The notes beneath the pieces were generated by a model. It was not told the origin of the DNA. It worked only from the letters and a program-made list of their open reading frames with translations, and did no database searches. This document shows, one piece after another, positions 17,251-26,263 of a DNA stretch of 64,000 nucleotides. The stretch is taken from the NCBI GenBank assembly GCA_028279185.1, contig JANQSS010000099.1, positions 166,111 through 230,110 of the forward strand, given 5' to 3'. Numbering within the stretch: position 1 is the first letter of the stretch; each line of letters starts with the position of its first letter. A program made the translations under genes and the position numbers. Source of the DNA: Saprospiraceae bacterium. Its GTDB lineage: Bacteria; Bacteroidota; Bacteroidia; Chitinophagales; Saprospiraceae.

Positions 17251-18426
17251 TTAGGCGTTTTGTTTCTTAACACGCTTTATTTCTTTCAGAAAATCTTTAT
17301 ATGGTCCTTGATCTTCACCGGCCTTTTTGGCCATTTTTTTTGCTTCTTTTGTCAGCAACCTGGCTTCGTCAAAATCGAAGTCAGCCAGACTATAGCGTGC
17401 CAATGTCAATAGAGAGGCCGGTGTGCGATTAGCCCTTGCTCTCTCCTCGTGATAATTTCGGATATACGCTTTCGCCTCATCCGATTTCAAATATTTTTCA
17501 AATAAGGGTATGTCTCGGTCGATACCCTCCATATCTTCCGGATCATATTCTGTATAGTAATAATATGCGACTTCGGCATACTTTTCTTCCTCTCCCATAT
17601 CCAGGAACAACCCCATTTTATATTCGGTCATCATGCGATCAGCGATCCGGGGATAAGCAACTTCATATATCTCCGACCTTCGCTCGAGTGATATTGGTTC
17701 TCCACCGTTATCCAATGCCTCTTTAATGAAATGATTGAATTTTTTGTTAAATGCTTCTGCTCCAACGACGTCGCTATACTCATATTTATTTTCGGCCATG
17801 TGCAGGAACATTTTGGAATCAAAAGTAGAAACATGATCGAAGACTAATTGCATCGTTTGACTTTTCATCCAATCCTTTTCTGAGTCCAGATATAATGGTA
17901 TAATATCCTTATATGATGGATCTTCTTTTTGTTTTCGAAACGAAATTAAATTATAAAGAAAGTCGGGAATTCGATCTCCGCCCTTAAACCGATCATTAAG
18001 TGCTCGCTCAAGTCTATATGGTTGTAATGCAATATTTCCCTGATCAATGAGTTTTTCTATATTCTGATATCCCTGTGTTTTATGCACAAGAGTACCATCC
18101 CAAGCCAGATATAGGTAAGCGGGATAAGACGTAACCCCATATCTTGATGCAAGTAAAGGGCCCATGCCTTTTTCCATATCCACTTTCAAATTAATGAATT
18201 TAGAATTGTGCAAATCACCTGTCATCTCATGTGTAAACACATATTCATCCATGACTTTGCATGGTGCGCACCATGTTGTGTATCCATCGACGAAGATCAA
18301 CTTGTTTTCTGCTCTGGCCAATGCGACGGCTTCATCCCAGGTATTAGCTTGAAAATGAATGCCATTATTTTGGCAAAATAGTATTGCCGGAATTAATAAG
18401 AAAACGACTGCAAAATAATTTCTCAT
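17251..18426 (-). CDS. Exported thioredoxin-like protein (second of a tandem pair)
   Basis: 391 aa. A signal peptide (MRNYFAVVFLLIPAILFC) precedes a thioredoxin fold with C53-A-P-C56 in 'TWCAPCK' and the cis-Pro block 'VTSYPAYLYL'. A helical C-terminal half of ~250 residues resembles TPR repeats and is of unknown role. It overlaps the upstream paralogue by 4 bp (ATGA-type junction), so the two are translationally coupled. Likely site is the periplasm, reducing or exchanging disulfides. The target proteins are unknown. Confidence 0.85.
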   Translation of the reverse strand: MRNYFAVVFLLIPAILFCQNNGIHFQANTWDEAVALARAENKLIFVDGYTTWCAPCKVMDEYVFTHEMTGDLHNSKFINLKVDMEKGMGPLLASRYGVTSYPAYLYLAWDGTLVHKTQGYQNIEKLIDQGNIALQPYRLERALNDRFKGGDRIPDFLYNLISFRKQKEDPSYKDIIPLYLDSEKDWMKSQTMQLVFDHVSTFDSKMFLHMAENKYEYSDVVGAEAFNKKFNHFIKEALDNGGEPISLERRSEIYEVAYPRIADRMMTEYKMGLFLDMGEEEKYAEVAYYYYTEYDPEDMEGIDRDIPLFEKYLKSDEAKAYIRNYHEERARANRTPASLLTLARYSLADFDFDEARLLTKEAKKMAKKAGEDQGPYKDFLKEIKRVKKQNA

Positions 18427-19583
18427 TGAGTTGTTGACTTCAGTTTTTTCAAATGATCGTTGTAAATTTTATATTCTCTCGTGTCAGGAGAGGTCAATGC
18501 CAGACAAGCTTCTAATGATTTAATAGCCTGAGGTATATTCTCTTGCTTTACATAAATCATGGCTAAAACATAATTCGAGGCGGCGTTCTTATCTCGCTTT
18601 ACATGAGCCTTTGCCCATTTTTCAGCCAGCTTTATCGCCTTTTCATTTTCATGGAAATTGTTCAAAATTACATGTATATATCCTCTTTGCTCCTCAACGT
18701 TTGTCACGTTCTTGGTATTGGCCAAAAATAGCTCTCCATCCTTGACACCGATAGCATAATCGAGTTCCGATGATGATTTATACGCTTTAGCATGTTTCGG
18801 GTAGACGGATGCAAACTTATCTTGCGCTTCAGTCAATAACTCGGGATACGAAAATTCGATGGCGTTGGCCACAGTTTTATCTGCTGCTTGTGTAATTTTA
18901 TTTTTAATCTCTTCTTCAGAAAAATAAGCCTTAAGGGACTCCTTTTTGCGCACAAACAGGTCAAAAAGACGCGAATCAACCTGTGTCATTGCTTCAAATA
19001 AAAATTTTAAATTCTCTTCGGTTTCCATATCATCCTGCCCACGCAAATATTCATTGGCGTATTTTAAACTGGGCTTGCCTGACTTATTCAATGTTTTGAC
19101 AAGATTGTACATCGTTTCATAACTCCGATCTCCTGCATCGTATTTAATCCTATAGTTCTCGGATCGGTCGAATTTCCCGATTGCTTTATTTCCGAGGTCG
19201 ATTAGAGCAGCAGTAGTTCGAGGAGCTCCTTTTGTCGATTGGACCAATTTTCCATCTGGTGCAATGAAGTATAAAGTCGGAAATGCCGACACGGGATACT
19301 TTTTTCTAAATTTCAACCCATCTCCTTTCTCCATGTCCATTTTAACATTGACAAAATTGGCATTGAAAAAATCGCCGACATCTTTTTTTGGAAATACGTC
19401 GCGCGCCAACCGTTTACAAGGGCCGCACCATTCGGCATAGCCGTCAACAAATATCATGCGATCCGAAGCTTTTGCTTTTTCCAAAACATCGTCCCAGCTA
19501 CCTTTTTCAAATTCAATACCTTGTCCAAGCAGTGCACATGCAGAAACAGCAAAAGTCAATAGTAAGAGTAATCGTTGTTTCAT
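18423..19583 (-). CDS. Exported thioredoxin-like protein (first of a tandem pair)
   Basis: 386 aa. A signal peptide (MKQRLLLLLTFAVSACALLG) is followed by a thioredoxin domain with C53-G-P-C56 in 'EWCGPCK' and cis-Pro in 'VSAFPTLYFI'. The C-terminal ~250 residues are helical with TPR-like character ('NYVLAMIYVKQENIPQAIKS'). It has the same architecture as the next gene and clearly arose by duplication. The active-site dipeptide differs (GP versus AP), so the two may differ in redox potential or partner. ATG start at 19583. Confidence 0.87.
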   Translation of the reverse strand: MKQRLLLLLTFAVSACALLGQGIEFEKGSWDDVLEKAKASDRMIFVDGYAEWCGPCKRLARDVFPKKDVGDFFNANFVNVKMDMEKGDGLKFRKKYPVSAFPTLYFIAPDGKLVQSTKGAPRTTAALIDLGNKAIGKFDRSENYRIKYDAGDRSYETMYNLVKTLNKSGKPSLKYANEYLRGQDDMETEENLKFLFEAMTQVDSRLFDLFVRKKESLKAYFSEEEIKNKITQAADKTVANAIEFSYPELLTEAQDKFASVYPKHAKAYKSSSELDYAIGVKDGELFLANTKNVTNVEEQRGYIHVILNNFHENEKAIKLAEKWAKAHVKRDKNAASNYVLAMIYVKQENIPQAIKSLEACLALTSPDTREYKIYNDHLKKLKSTTQ

Positions 19584-19727
19584 AAGTTAGTCATTTAACG
19601 ATGCAAGTGTACGTGACCGTATAGCTCGCTCGTGTAAGCGTAATGCAAAAATGGCAAATAAGATCTATTTTGCATAAAATTTTTAAAATCAATACTATAC
19701 ACATATACATTTTCTAGCATACAATTT

Positions 19728-20915
19728 ATGAACGATAGAGAAAAATTTATTCATTTTGTTGGACAGACAAGTCCTAACCCGTTGTGTATAGAACCCGTGA
19801 AAGCAGAAGGTATTTACATAATAGATGTTCACGGAAAACGATATATCGACTTGATTGCCGGCATTAGCGTAAGTAATGTAGGTCATGGGCATCCCATGGT
19901 CATTTCCGCCATCGAAAAGCAAGCTCAAGCCTATTTGCATAGCATGGTCTATGGTGAACATGCCCAGTCCCCACAAATTTCATTCGCTCAGGCATTGGTC
20001 GACAATTTGCCAGAAAACTTACAACAGGTCTATTTTGTGAATAGTGGTTCCGAAGCTGTAGAGGGAGCGATTAAACTGGCAAAACGGGTAACAGGCCGGC
20101 ATAAAGTTGTTGCGGTACGCGGTGGCTATCATGGCAACACCCAGGCCGCCATGGGCCTAATGGACAATGTCTATTATAATGAAGCCTTCCGGCCTTTGAT
20201 GCCGGGCATCGGATTTATCGATGTCGATGATATCAGTGGGTTACAAAATGTTGGAGAAGATATCTCGTGCGTGATAATGGAAACAATTCAAGGCGCGGTT
20301 GGCTATCGAACACCTGAAGCTGCTTTTATGAAAGCATTGCGTATTCGCTGTAATGAAGTAGGCGCTCTATTAGTTCTGGATGAAATTCAGGCCGGGCTTG
20401 GACGAAGTGGTAAACTGTGGGGCTTCGAACATATAGGCATCACACCGGACATCCTTTGTCTTGCTAAAGCACTGGGTGGAGGCATGCCGCTTGGTGCCTT
20501 CATCGCATCCCGCGATCACATGACATTACTGACTCATGACCCTGTCCTGGGCCACATAACGACTTTCGGCGGTCACCCTGTAAGTTGTGCTGCCGGTAAA
20601 GCGGCTTTCGACATATTAACTACCCAAAAGTTGTGGAAACATGCACAAGCAAAAGGAAAACAGTTCATAGATTTATTAGGGCATGGAGCTATAGAAAAAA
20701 TAACGGGAGTCGGACTTATGCTAGCTGTACACCTAAAAAACGAGGAATGGGTGCGTCCGATTTTGGAGGACTGCCTGGACAAAGGCCTTATAACGGATGG
20801 ATTTTTACACAATGCGCACGCTATTCGCATCGCACCTCCTTTGACCATATCAGAAGCCGAAATATCCGAGAGCTGTGATATCCTGTTACAAGCTATAGAA
20901 GAGGTTGCAATATAG
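19728..20915 (+). CDS. Class III pyridoxal-phosphate aminotransferase
   Basis: 395 aa. Fold type I, class III enzyme of the acetylornithine/ornithine/4-aminobutyrate group. 'FVNSGSEAVEGAIKLAK' binds cofactor phosphate, 'LDEIQAGLGRSGKLW' holds the conserved Asp, and K247 in 'CLAKALGGGMPLGAF' is the Schiff-base lysine. The substrate could be acetylornithine, an omega-amino acid or similar. No arginine or lysine pathway gene is adjacent to decide. ATG start at 19728. Monocistronic by position. Confidence 0.88.
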   Translation: MNDREKFIHFVGQTSPNPLCIEPVKAEGIYIIDVHGKRYIDLIAGISVSNVGHGHPMVISAIEKQAQAYLHSMVYGEHAQSPQISFAQALVDNLPENLQQVYFVNSGSEAVEGAIKLAKRVTGRHKVVAVRGGYHGNTQAAMGLMDNVYYNEAFRPLMPGIGFIDVDDISGLQNVGEDISCVIMETIQGAVGYRTPEAAFMKALRIRCNEVGALLVLDEIQAGLGRSGKLWGFEHIGITPDILCLAKALGGGMPLGAFIASRDHMTLLTHDPVLGHITTFGGHPVSCAAGKAAFDILTTQKLWKHAQAKGKQFIDLLGHGAIEKITGVGLMLAVHLKNEEWVRPILEDCLDKGLITDGFLHNAHAIRIAPPLTISEAEISESCDILLQAIEEVAI

Positions 20916-20936
20916 TGCTACCCTACATTACGCGGA

Positions 20937-20970
20937 ATAAAAAAACCCCGCTGACAAGAGCCAGCGAGGC
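20937..20970 (-). terminator. Factor-independent terminator, minus strand
   Basis: Read on the minus strand, CCTCGCTGG pairs with TCAGCGGGG around a CTCTTG loop and is followed at once by seven T residues. On the plus strand the hairpin is preceded rather than followed by the homopolymer run, so it cannot serve the aminotransferase gene. No minus-strand protein gene leads into it, which points to a non-coding transcript. Confidence 0.7.
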
Positions 20971-21060
20971 CGAACACACTATGAGAACACCCTAAATTTT
21001 TGTAGATCCAGGGATCTAGATTTCTTAATTCGCTTTGTAAACGCCACTAAGATAGCTATT
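20937..21060 (-). ncRNA. Candidate small non-coding RNA ending at the minus-strand terminator
   Basis: A minus-strand terminator needs a transcript, yet no open frame on that strand leads into it. About 30-40 nt upstream lies a perfect 7-bp inverted repeat around CT (TAGATCC/GGATCTA, 21002-21017). Between them GTGTTC occurs twice. A transcript of ~110-125 nt with two stem-loops is plausible. I do not recognise the family; a 6S-like RNA is possible but I could not build the long 6S stem. The 5' end is a guess. Confidence 0.35.
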
Positions 21061-21269
21061 GTTTAGAACAAAGAAAAAAAATCGGCATTTTTTTCTTTTC
21101 AACACATCCGAAATTCTACGTAGTCCATAGCTTGACGAAAGCATACGTATGAAATTGCCCTTTGGCTTATGTGATTACAAGTGGATGGCCCACAGTTCGT
21201 ATGATATGTTGATTTGCATCGTATTTCCATTCTTCTACCGCTTATATTTACACGTAAATTAAAATAGAT

Positions 21270-23918
21270 ATGATGTACGCATTTCGGTCTTTAGCCTTGA
21301 TAATATATTTGACATTCCTAATTTTATCGAATGTCATCGCGCAAAAAGCTCCTGAAGTTTCAAACCTGGAAATACTGCCAGAGGAGGCGGTTGATGTACA
21401 CTTTTTTAAAGACAACATGCGCATCAACGAGCGTACTGGGCATCCAATCGCTTTATATCAGGTGAATTTTCCTACGGCCGGGGACGACTATATCGAAAAG
21501 GCAAAGTCATATCTACGTGCAAATTATAAGCGTCTTGGTTTACAACACGCGGATTTGCGTGACTTAAAGCACCATGCAACTCGATCAACTAATGCGGGTA
21601 CGGTTGTACGGTTTCGTCAACATATAAATGACGTACCCGTAAATAAAGGCGAATTGACAGTTAGTATGGATCCAAATAACATGGTACAAATGGTCATGAA
21701 TTCGTACGAAACTGACGTCAAATGGGAAGATACAAGTCCTCGGATTGCGAGCGATATCGCTTTGGCCTCCGCGATGAGCCATATCAATCCCGAACGTCTC
21801 ATTGCACCAGCAAAAAATAACTTAATGATCTATACGAGCCGTTCCATGACGCGTCTGGCCTATGATGTCGTACTTGTCAGCGACTCACCTGTAGGTGATT
21901 GGCATGTATATGTTGATGCCTTGTCTGGTGAGATATTTAAGGTTGAAGACATGGCTTACAATTGCGGTCACAACCACTCTGATCCGAAAGACAAGCATGC
22001 GTGCTGTAACCATGACAAACAATCTGCTAGCGTACCGGTTGATGGTTCGGGAATGGTATTCGATCCAGACCCGTTGTCATCCAACATGGTTGCTTATGGA
22101 GGTAATTATGTCGACAATGGCGACAACACGAATACCGATTTGGACAATTCAAGGTTCAACGTGACATTGCGTGACATTGATTTGACGGCTGGTACATATA
22201 CCCTTATTGGTCCCTGGGCTGAAATCGTGGACAGTGAGTCACCTAACAATGGGCTGTACGGTCAAGCCACGTCGACATTCAACTTCAATCGGATGCAAGA
22301 TGGTTTTGAAGCGGTCAATTGCTACTATCATATCGATTACCTCATGCGCTATATCAACGATACATTGGGTTGCTCAATTAGCCCTTACCAGTATTCGGGA
22401 GGTGTGCGATTCGATCCACACGGACTTGGCGGAGCCGATAACTCACACTATATCACAAGTACCGGACAAGTGGCATTCGGAGAAGGTGGTGTAGATGATG
22501 CAGAGGACTCCGATGTTGTTCATCATGAGCTTGGACATGGTTTGCACGATTGGGTTACCAGTGGTGGTCTTTCACAAGTGAATGGCCTGAGTGAAGGATG
22601 TGGTGATTATATCGCTCAGTCGTACAATCGTGCCGTCGGTTCTTGGGATCCTTCCGATCCGGCATATCATTGGGTATTCAATTGGGATGGTCATAATCCA
22701 TTTTGGAATGGCCGAATAACCAATTACACAGCCACCTATCCGGGTGGCCTCGTCGGTCAGATTCATACGGATGGACAAATATGGTCAACTTGCTGTATGG
22801 GTCTTTGGGATGCTATAGGGCAGCAACGCATGGATAAAATATTTTATGAAGGACTGGGTATGACAAACGGATCATCAAGTCAAGATGATGCGGCCAACGC
22901 GGTTTATCAAGCTGCATTGAATCTGTCCTATACTTCAGCTGAAATTAGCGCTATTCACGCAGGGTTCACGTCTACAGGCTATACTTTGCCACCCCTCGCC
23001 GGTCGACCAACCGCAGACTTCAGCGCAGATTTCACGACGATTTGTTTAGATGATATAGATTCCATCTCATTTTTCGATCAGAGTATTTCATCTCCAGCCG
23101 CCACAGCATGGGCTTGGACATTCGAAGGCGGAACACCGGCAACATCATCGGCCACCGACCCTGTCGTCACCTACACGACTGAGGGTACATTTGACGTCAC
23201 GTTAATTGTTACAAATATCAACGGGTCAGATACGGTTACCTTCACCGATTACATTACGACGCTTCAAGGAACGAATTGTCCAAGCTGTTTGACGGGAAGT
23301 AACAATACCGTCATTCCCATTTCATCAAGTGGCGCCGGCAATGTTTATGAATCTACCATAACGATTGCGGGAGGCGGAACGATCACAGATGTCAATGTTA
23401 CCAATATTACGGGTGAGCATACCTTTTTGGGAGACCTGATTTTTTATCTCCTGAATGAGGACAGCAGCATAATCGTACAATTAAATGATGATGTGTGCGG
23501 AACGGATGAAGATTTTAATGTTGGATTTGATGATGAGGGCTTGCCATTACCTTTACCATGCCCCTATACGGACGGCCAGTTGTACCAAACCCTTCAACCG
23601 CTTTCGGCATTTGACGGAGAAGATGCAGCGGGTATTTGGCGATTGCGAATTATTGATGACGCTAACTTAGATGGAGGTGAATTGCAATCCTGGTCATTGG
23701 AAATATGTGTTTCCAATAGCAATCCTTGTGTGACAGATTTAAACTTACCAACTTTGAGTACGGGATATCATCAGGCATCCAATTCAATTACGTCGGATGC
23801 TACAATAGCAATGCCAGATAGCGTCCGACTAAAGGCTGGCAATTTTGTGGAATTACAAAATGATTTTCAGGTTGATTCTGCCGCCATTTTGCAGGTTGAT
23901 ATAGGACCTTGTGATTAG
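21270..23918 (+). CDS. Secreted M36-like (fungalysin-type) metallopeptidase with PKD, P and 3-coathanger-like C-terminal domains
   Basis: 882 aa. Domains in order: signal peptide (~1-24); FTP/PepSY-type propeptide (~55-235); zinc metallopeptidase core with H419-E-L-G-H423 and a downstream ligand E442 in 'GLSEGCGDY'; PKD domain (~580-665, 'AWAWTFEGGTPATSSATDP'); proprotein-convertase P domain (~675-815, 'FLGDLIFYLLNEDSS', 'GIWRLRIIDD'); and a C-terminal ~60-residue module ending IGPCD. The last module resembles the 3-coathanger (GCX-COOH) ending of Bacteroidota surface proteins and may be the sorting signal, as no standard T9SS type A tag is visible. Likely an extracellular endopeptidase that digests protein for nutrition. 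Confidence 0.87.
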   Translation: MMYAFRSLALIIYLTFLILSNVIAQKAPEVSNLEILPEEAVDVHFFKDNMRINERTGHPIALYQVNFPTAGDDYIEKAKSYLRANYKRLGLQHADLRDLKHHATRSTNAGTVVRFRQHINDVPVNKGELTVSMDPNNMVQMVMNSYETDVKWEDTSPRIASDIALASAMSHINPERLIAPAKNNLMIYTSRSMTRLAYDVVLVSDSPVGDWHVYVDALSGEIFKVEDMAYNCGHNHSDPKDKHACCNHDKQSASVPVDGSGMVFDPDPLSSNMVAYGGNYVDNGDNTNTDLDNSRFNVTLRDIDLTAGTYTLIGPWAEIVDSESPNNGLYGQATSTFNFNRMQDGFEAVNCYYHIDYLMRYINDTLGCSISPYQYSGGVRFDPHGLGGADNSHYITSTGQVAFGEGGVDDAEDSDVVHHELGHGLHDWVTSGGLSQVNGLSEGCGDYIAQSYNRAVGSWDPSDPAYHWVFNWDGHNPFWNGRITNYTATYPGGLVGQIHTDGQIWSTCCMGLWDAIGQQRMDKIFYEGLGMTNGSSSQDDAANAVYQAALNLSYTSAEISAIHAGFTSTGYTLPPLAGRPTADFSADFTTICLDDIDSISFFDQSISSPAATAWAWTFEGGTPATSSATDPVVTYTTEGTFDVTLIVTNINGSDTVTFTDYITTLQGTNCPSCLTGSNNTVIPISSSGAGNVYESTITIAGGGTITDVNVTNITGEHTFLGDLIFYLLNEDSSIIVQLNDDVCGTDEDFNVGFDDEGLPLPLPCPYTDGQLYQTLQPLSAFDGEDAAGIWRLRIIDDANLDGGELQSWSLEICVSNSNPCVTDLNLPTLSTGYHQASNSITSDATIAMPDSVRLKAGNFVELQNDFQVDSAAILQVDIGPCD

Positions 23919-23974
23919 GGGATTGGCCGTTGGCCTTCGTATTATTGACTAATTAAAATTAATAGTTTTGGACT

Positions 23975-25999
23975 TTGACGTCGTCGGAAAAACATATCCA
24001 TTCCTATGACGAGGACGGAAATGTTACGTGCTGCTCGCTGGGGGAAAAAATAAATATGCACGAACCTACTGCATTCAAAAGTAATGTGGTACGTGATGAC
24101 CAAAGCCACGACCATGATCATGCGCACGCTCATGATGGTTGGAGGTCATATTTACCTGCGTTAGTCAGTTTCGTCTTATTGATTACAGGTCTGGTGTTGG
24201 AGCATGTTTGGCAACTTTCATTTTTTACGGACTATATAAAATTGGCCTGGTATATAGCGGCCTATATTCCGGTTGGTTTTCCTGTATTACGAGCAGGTTG
24301 GACTTCCATAAAAAATGGCCAAGTTTTCACCGAGTTCTTTTTAATGAGTATTGCCACGATAGGTGCTTTCATTATTGGTGAATATCCGGAAGGTGTTGCC
24401 GTCATGCTATTCTATGCAGTAGGTGAATTATTTCAGACTGCTGCCGTGCGACGCGCAAAAGGAAATATACGAGCACTGCTTGATTTGCGTCCGAATGTAG
24501 CGCACGTATTACGAGGGAATCATTACGTGACTACAAAGCCGGAAGAAGTAGCTATTGGTGAAATTATTCAAATAAAGGTCGGAGAAAAAATCCCATTGGA
24601 CGGTACCCTAATTTCGTCCTATGCGAGCTTAAACAATGCTGCGTTGACCGGAGAAAGCAAACCGGAATACATAAGCCAAGGTAATCACGTAATGGCCGGG
24701 TCGATCAATTTAAAAAATGTCATCAATGTCCGTGTAAATAAATTGTTCGAAGATAGTTCGATCGCTCGAATTTTAGAACTGGTCGAACATGCAACTACGC
24801 GTAAATCAAAAACCGAATTATTAATTCGACGTCTGGCAAAAATATATACACCCATCGTGACGTACTTGGCAATGGCTATTTGTTTTCTGCCAATCTTTTT
24901 TGTCGATGACTATGTTTTTTCTGACTGGCTGTATCGTGCATTAATTTTTTTAGTTATTTCCTGTCCTTGTGCTCTTGTTATTTCCATTCCATTGGGTTAT
25001 TTTGGTGGGTTAGGTGCAGCGTCTAAAAATGGTATTTTATTCAAGGGTGCCACGTTTCTCGATCAATTGACAAAAGTCAATACCCTCATACTCGATAAAA
25101 CGGGTACAGTGACGAAAGGTATTTTTAAAGTTAAAAAAATATATCCGGCCGAAGATATCGATAAAAATACCTTGATGCGCACCCTAATGGCACTGGAATC
25201 AAAATCGAACCATCCCGTAGCTCGCGCTATCATGGCCTGCAAATTGGAAGGTGAAATACCCAAGGCAACCGAAATAACTGAAATAGCAGGCAAAGGGTTA
25301 CAAGGAATAGTAGAAGGCGAATTAATACTTGCGGGAAATAAAAGTCTACTACAACAATTCAATATTGAAACACCCGGCTTCGTCGATAAAATAGTCGAAA
25401 GTCTCGTACTAGTCGCAATAGAAAACAAATATGCCGGCTGTCTTGTCATCGCGGATGAATTAAAAGAGGATGCCAAAGCCAGCATTGAGACATTAAAAAA
25501 AATGGGCATACGGGAAATCATTATGTTGTCCGGTGATCAAAATTCCATTACCAAAAAAGTAGCAAAAGAATTAGGTATAAAATCAGCAAAAGGAGGACTA
25601 CTACCGGAGGATAAATTACACGAAGTCGAAACATTAAAAAAAGATAAAAATAAAATTATTGCATTTGTCGGTGACGGCATCAATGACGCCCCGATTCTCG
25701 CAGCCAGTGATGTAGGTATCGCTATGGGAGGCCTCGGCAGCGATGTTGCCATAGAAACAGCCGACGTCATTATCCAAACCGACCAGCCTTCAAAAATTAT
25801 TGCGGGCATTAAAATTGGAAAAGCCGCACAACGCATTATTTGGCAAAATATTTATTTGGCATTTGGTGTAAAGATTCTGGTTCTCGTTGGCGGCGCATTT
25901 GGTATGGCAACAATGTGGCAAGCCGTATTTGCTGATGTTGGGGTAGCATTGCTGGCAATATTAAATGCAGTTCGAATTGGGAATATGAAAATGTGGTGA
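23975..25999 (+). CDS. Heavy-metal P1B-type ATPase (Zn/Cd/Pb efflux type)
   Basis: 674 aa from TTG 23975. The next in-frame ATG is 24056, but the segment between (HIHSYDEDGNVTCCS) looks conserved in Bacteroidota homologues, so I keep the TTG start. Hallmarks: C330-P-C332 membrane metal site, phosphorylated D374 in 'DKTGT', 'TGES', 'SNHPVARA', and 'GDGINDAP'. There is no N-terminal HMA domain; a CC pair and a His/Asp-rich stretch (HDHDHAHAHD) take its place, which with CPC points to Zn(II)/Cd(II) export. TAGTTTTG at 23963-23970 matches a -7 box and would give a nearly leaderless message. Confidence 0.9.
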   Translation: MTSSEKHIHSYDEDGNVTCCSLGEKINMHEPTAFKSNVVRDDQSHDHDHAHAHDGWRSYLPALVSFVLLITGLVLEHVWQLSFFTDYIKLAWYIAAYIPVGFPVLRAGWTSIKNGQVFTEFFLMSIATIGAFIIGEYPEGVAVMLFYAVGELFQTAAVRRAKGNIRALLDLRPNVAHVLRGNHYVTTKPEEVAIGEIIQIKVGEKIPLDGTLISSYASLNNAALTGESKPEYISQGNHVMAGSINLKNVINVRVNKLFEDSSIARILELVEHATTRKSKTELLIRRLAKIYTPIVTYLAMAICFLPIFFVDDYVFSDWLYRALIFLVISCPCALVISIPLGYFGGLGAASKNGILFKGATFLDQLTKVNTLILDKTGTVTKGIFKVKKIYPAEDIDKNTLMRTLMALESKSNHPVARAIMACKLEGEIPKATEITEIAGKGLQGIVEGELILAGNKSLLQQFNIETPGFVDKIVESLVLVAIENKYAGCLVIADELKEDAKASIETLKKMGIREIIMLSGDQNSITKKVAKELGIKSAKGGLLPEDKLHEVETLKKDKNKIIAFVGDGINDAPILAASDVGIAMGGLGSDVAIETADVIIQTDQPSKIIAGIKIGKAAQRIIWQNIYLAFGVKILVLVGGAFGMATMWQAVFADVGVALLAILNAVRIGNMKMW

Positions 26000-26214
26000 T
26001 GTGGTGATACGTGTGAGCTATGTAATTTACACTCGATGCCTTATAAAGAGGTTCTCTATCCTTATTCAATTGTAAAATATAACTCAACCCTGGGAGTTTC
26101 ATAAATAACCCTTCCTTTGGTCTACACTTTTATTTTGCCTTTTTACTATGTTTTATGCTTAAGCGTAACCCGCAGGGTTTGTAAATCCATCTTGAAATAG
26201 GGATGGTGTGTTGA

Positions 26215-26246
26215 TTTGTTGATATGACAGTATTTTATAATATTTG
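26215..26246 (+). promoter_or_regulatory. Predicted Bacteroidota-type promoter for the AraC regulator gene
   Basis: TTTG (26215-26218) is followed after 20 bp by AATATTTG (26239-26246), one mismatch from TAnnTTTG. Transcription would start about 10-15 nt before the ATG at 26264. Pattern evidence only. Confidence 0.45.
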
Positions 26247-26263
26247 GATTCGAACTTAATACA

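Larger units (their letters stand above)
20916..21269. other. 354-bp intergenic region holding a minus-strand hairpin terminator and possible small RNA
   Basis: No protein gene is supportable. The region contains a strong factor-independent terminator reading on the minus strand and, upstream of it on that strand, a perfect inverted repeat (separate entries). The sequence before 21270 contains TATATTTA (21243-21250), close to a -7 element for the metallopeptidase gene, but without a well-spaced -33 box. Confidence 0.6.

Noticed and set aside
20915..21000. Plus-strand terminator for the aminotransferase gene
   Set aside because: The hairpin is preceded, not followed, by the homopolymer run on the plus strand; it works only on the minus strand.
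22572..22778. Antisense frames within the metallopeptidase and other large genes
   Set aside because: They mirror codon structure of the real genes and carry no domain, signal or start evidence.
25836..26102. Minus-strand 88-codon frame over the end of the metal ATPase gene
   Set aside because: Mostly antisense to a conserved domain; no independent evidence.
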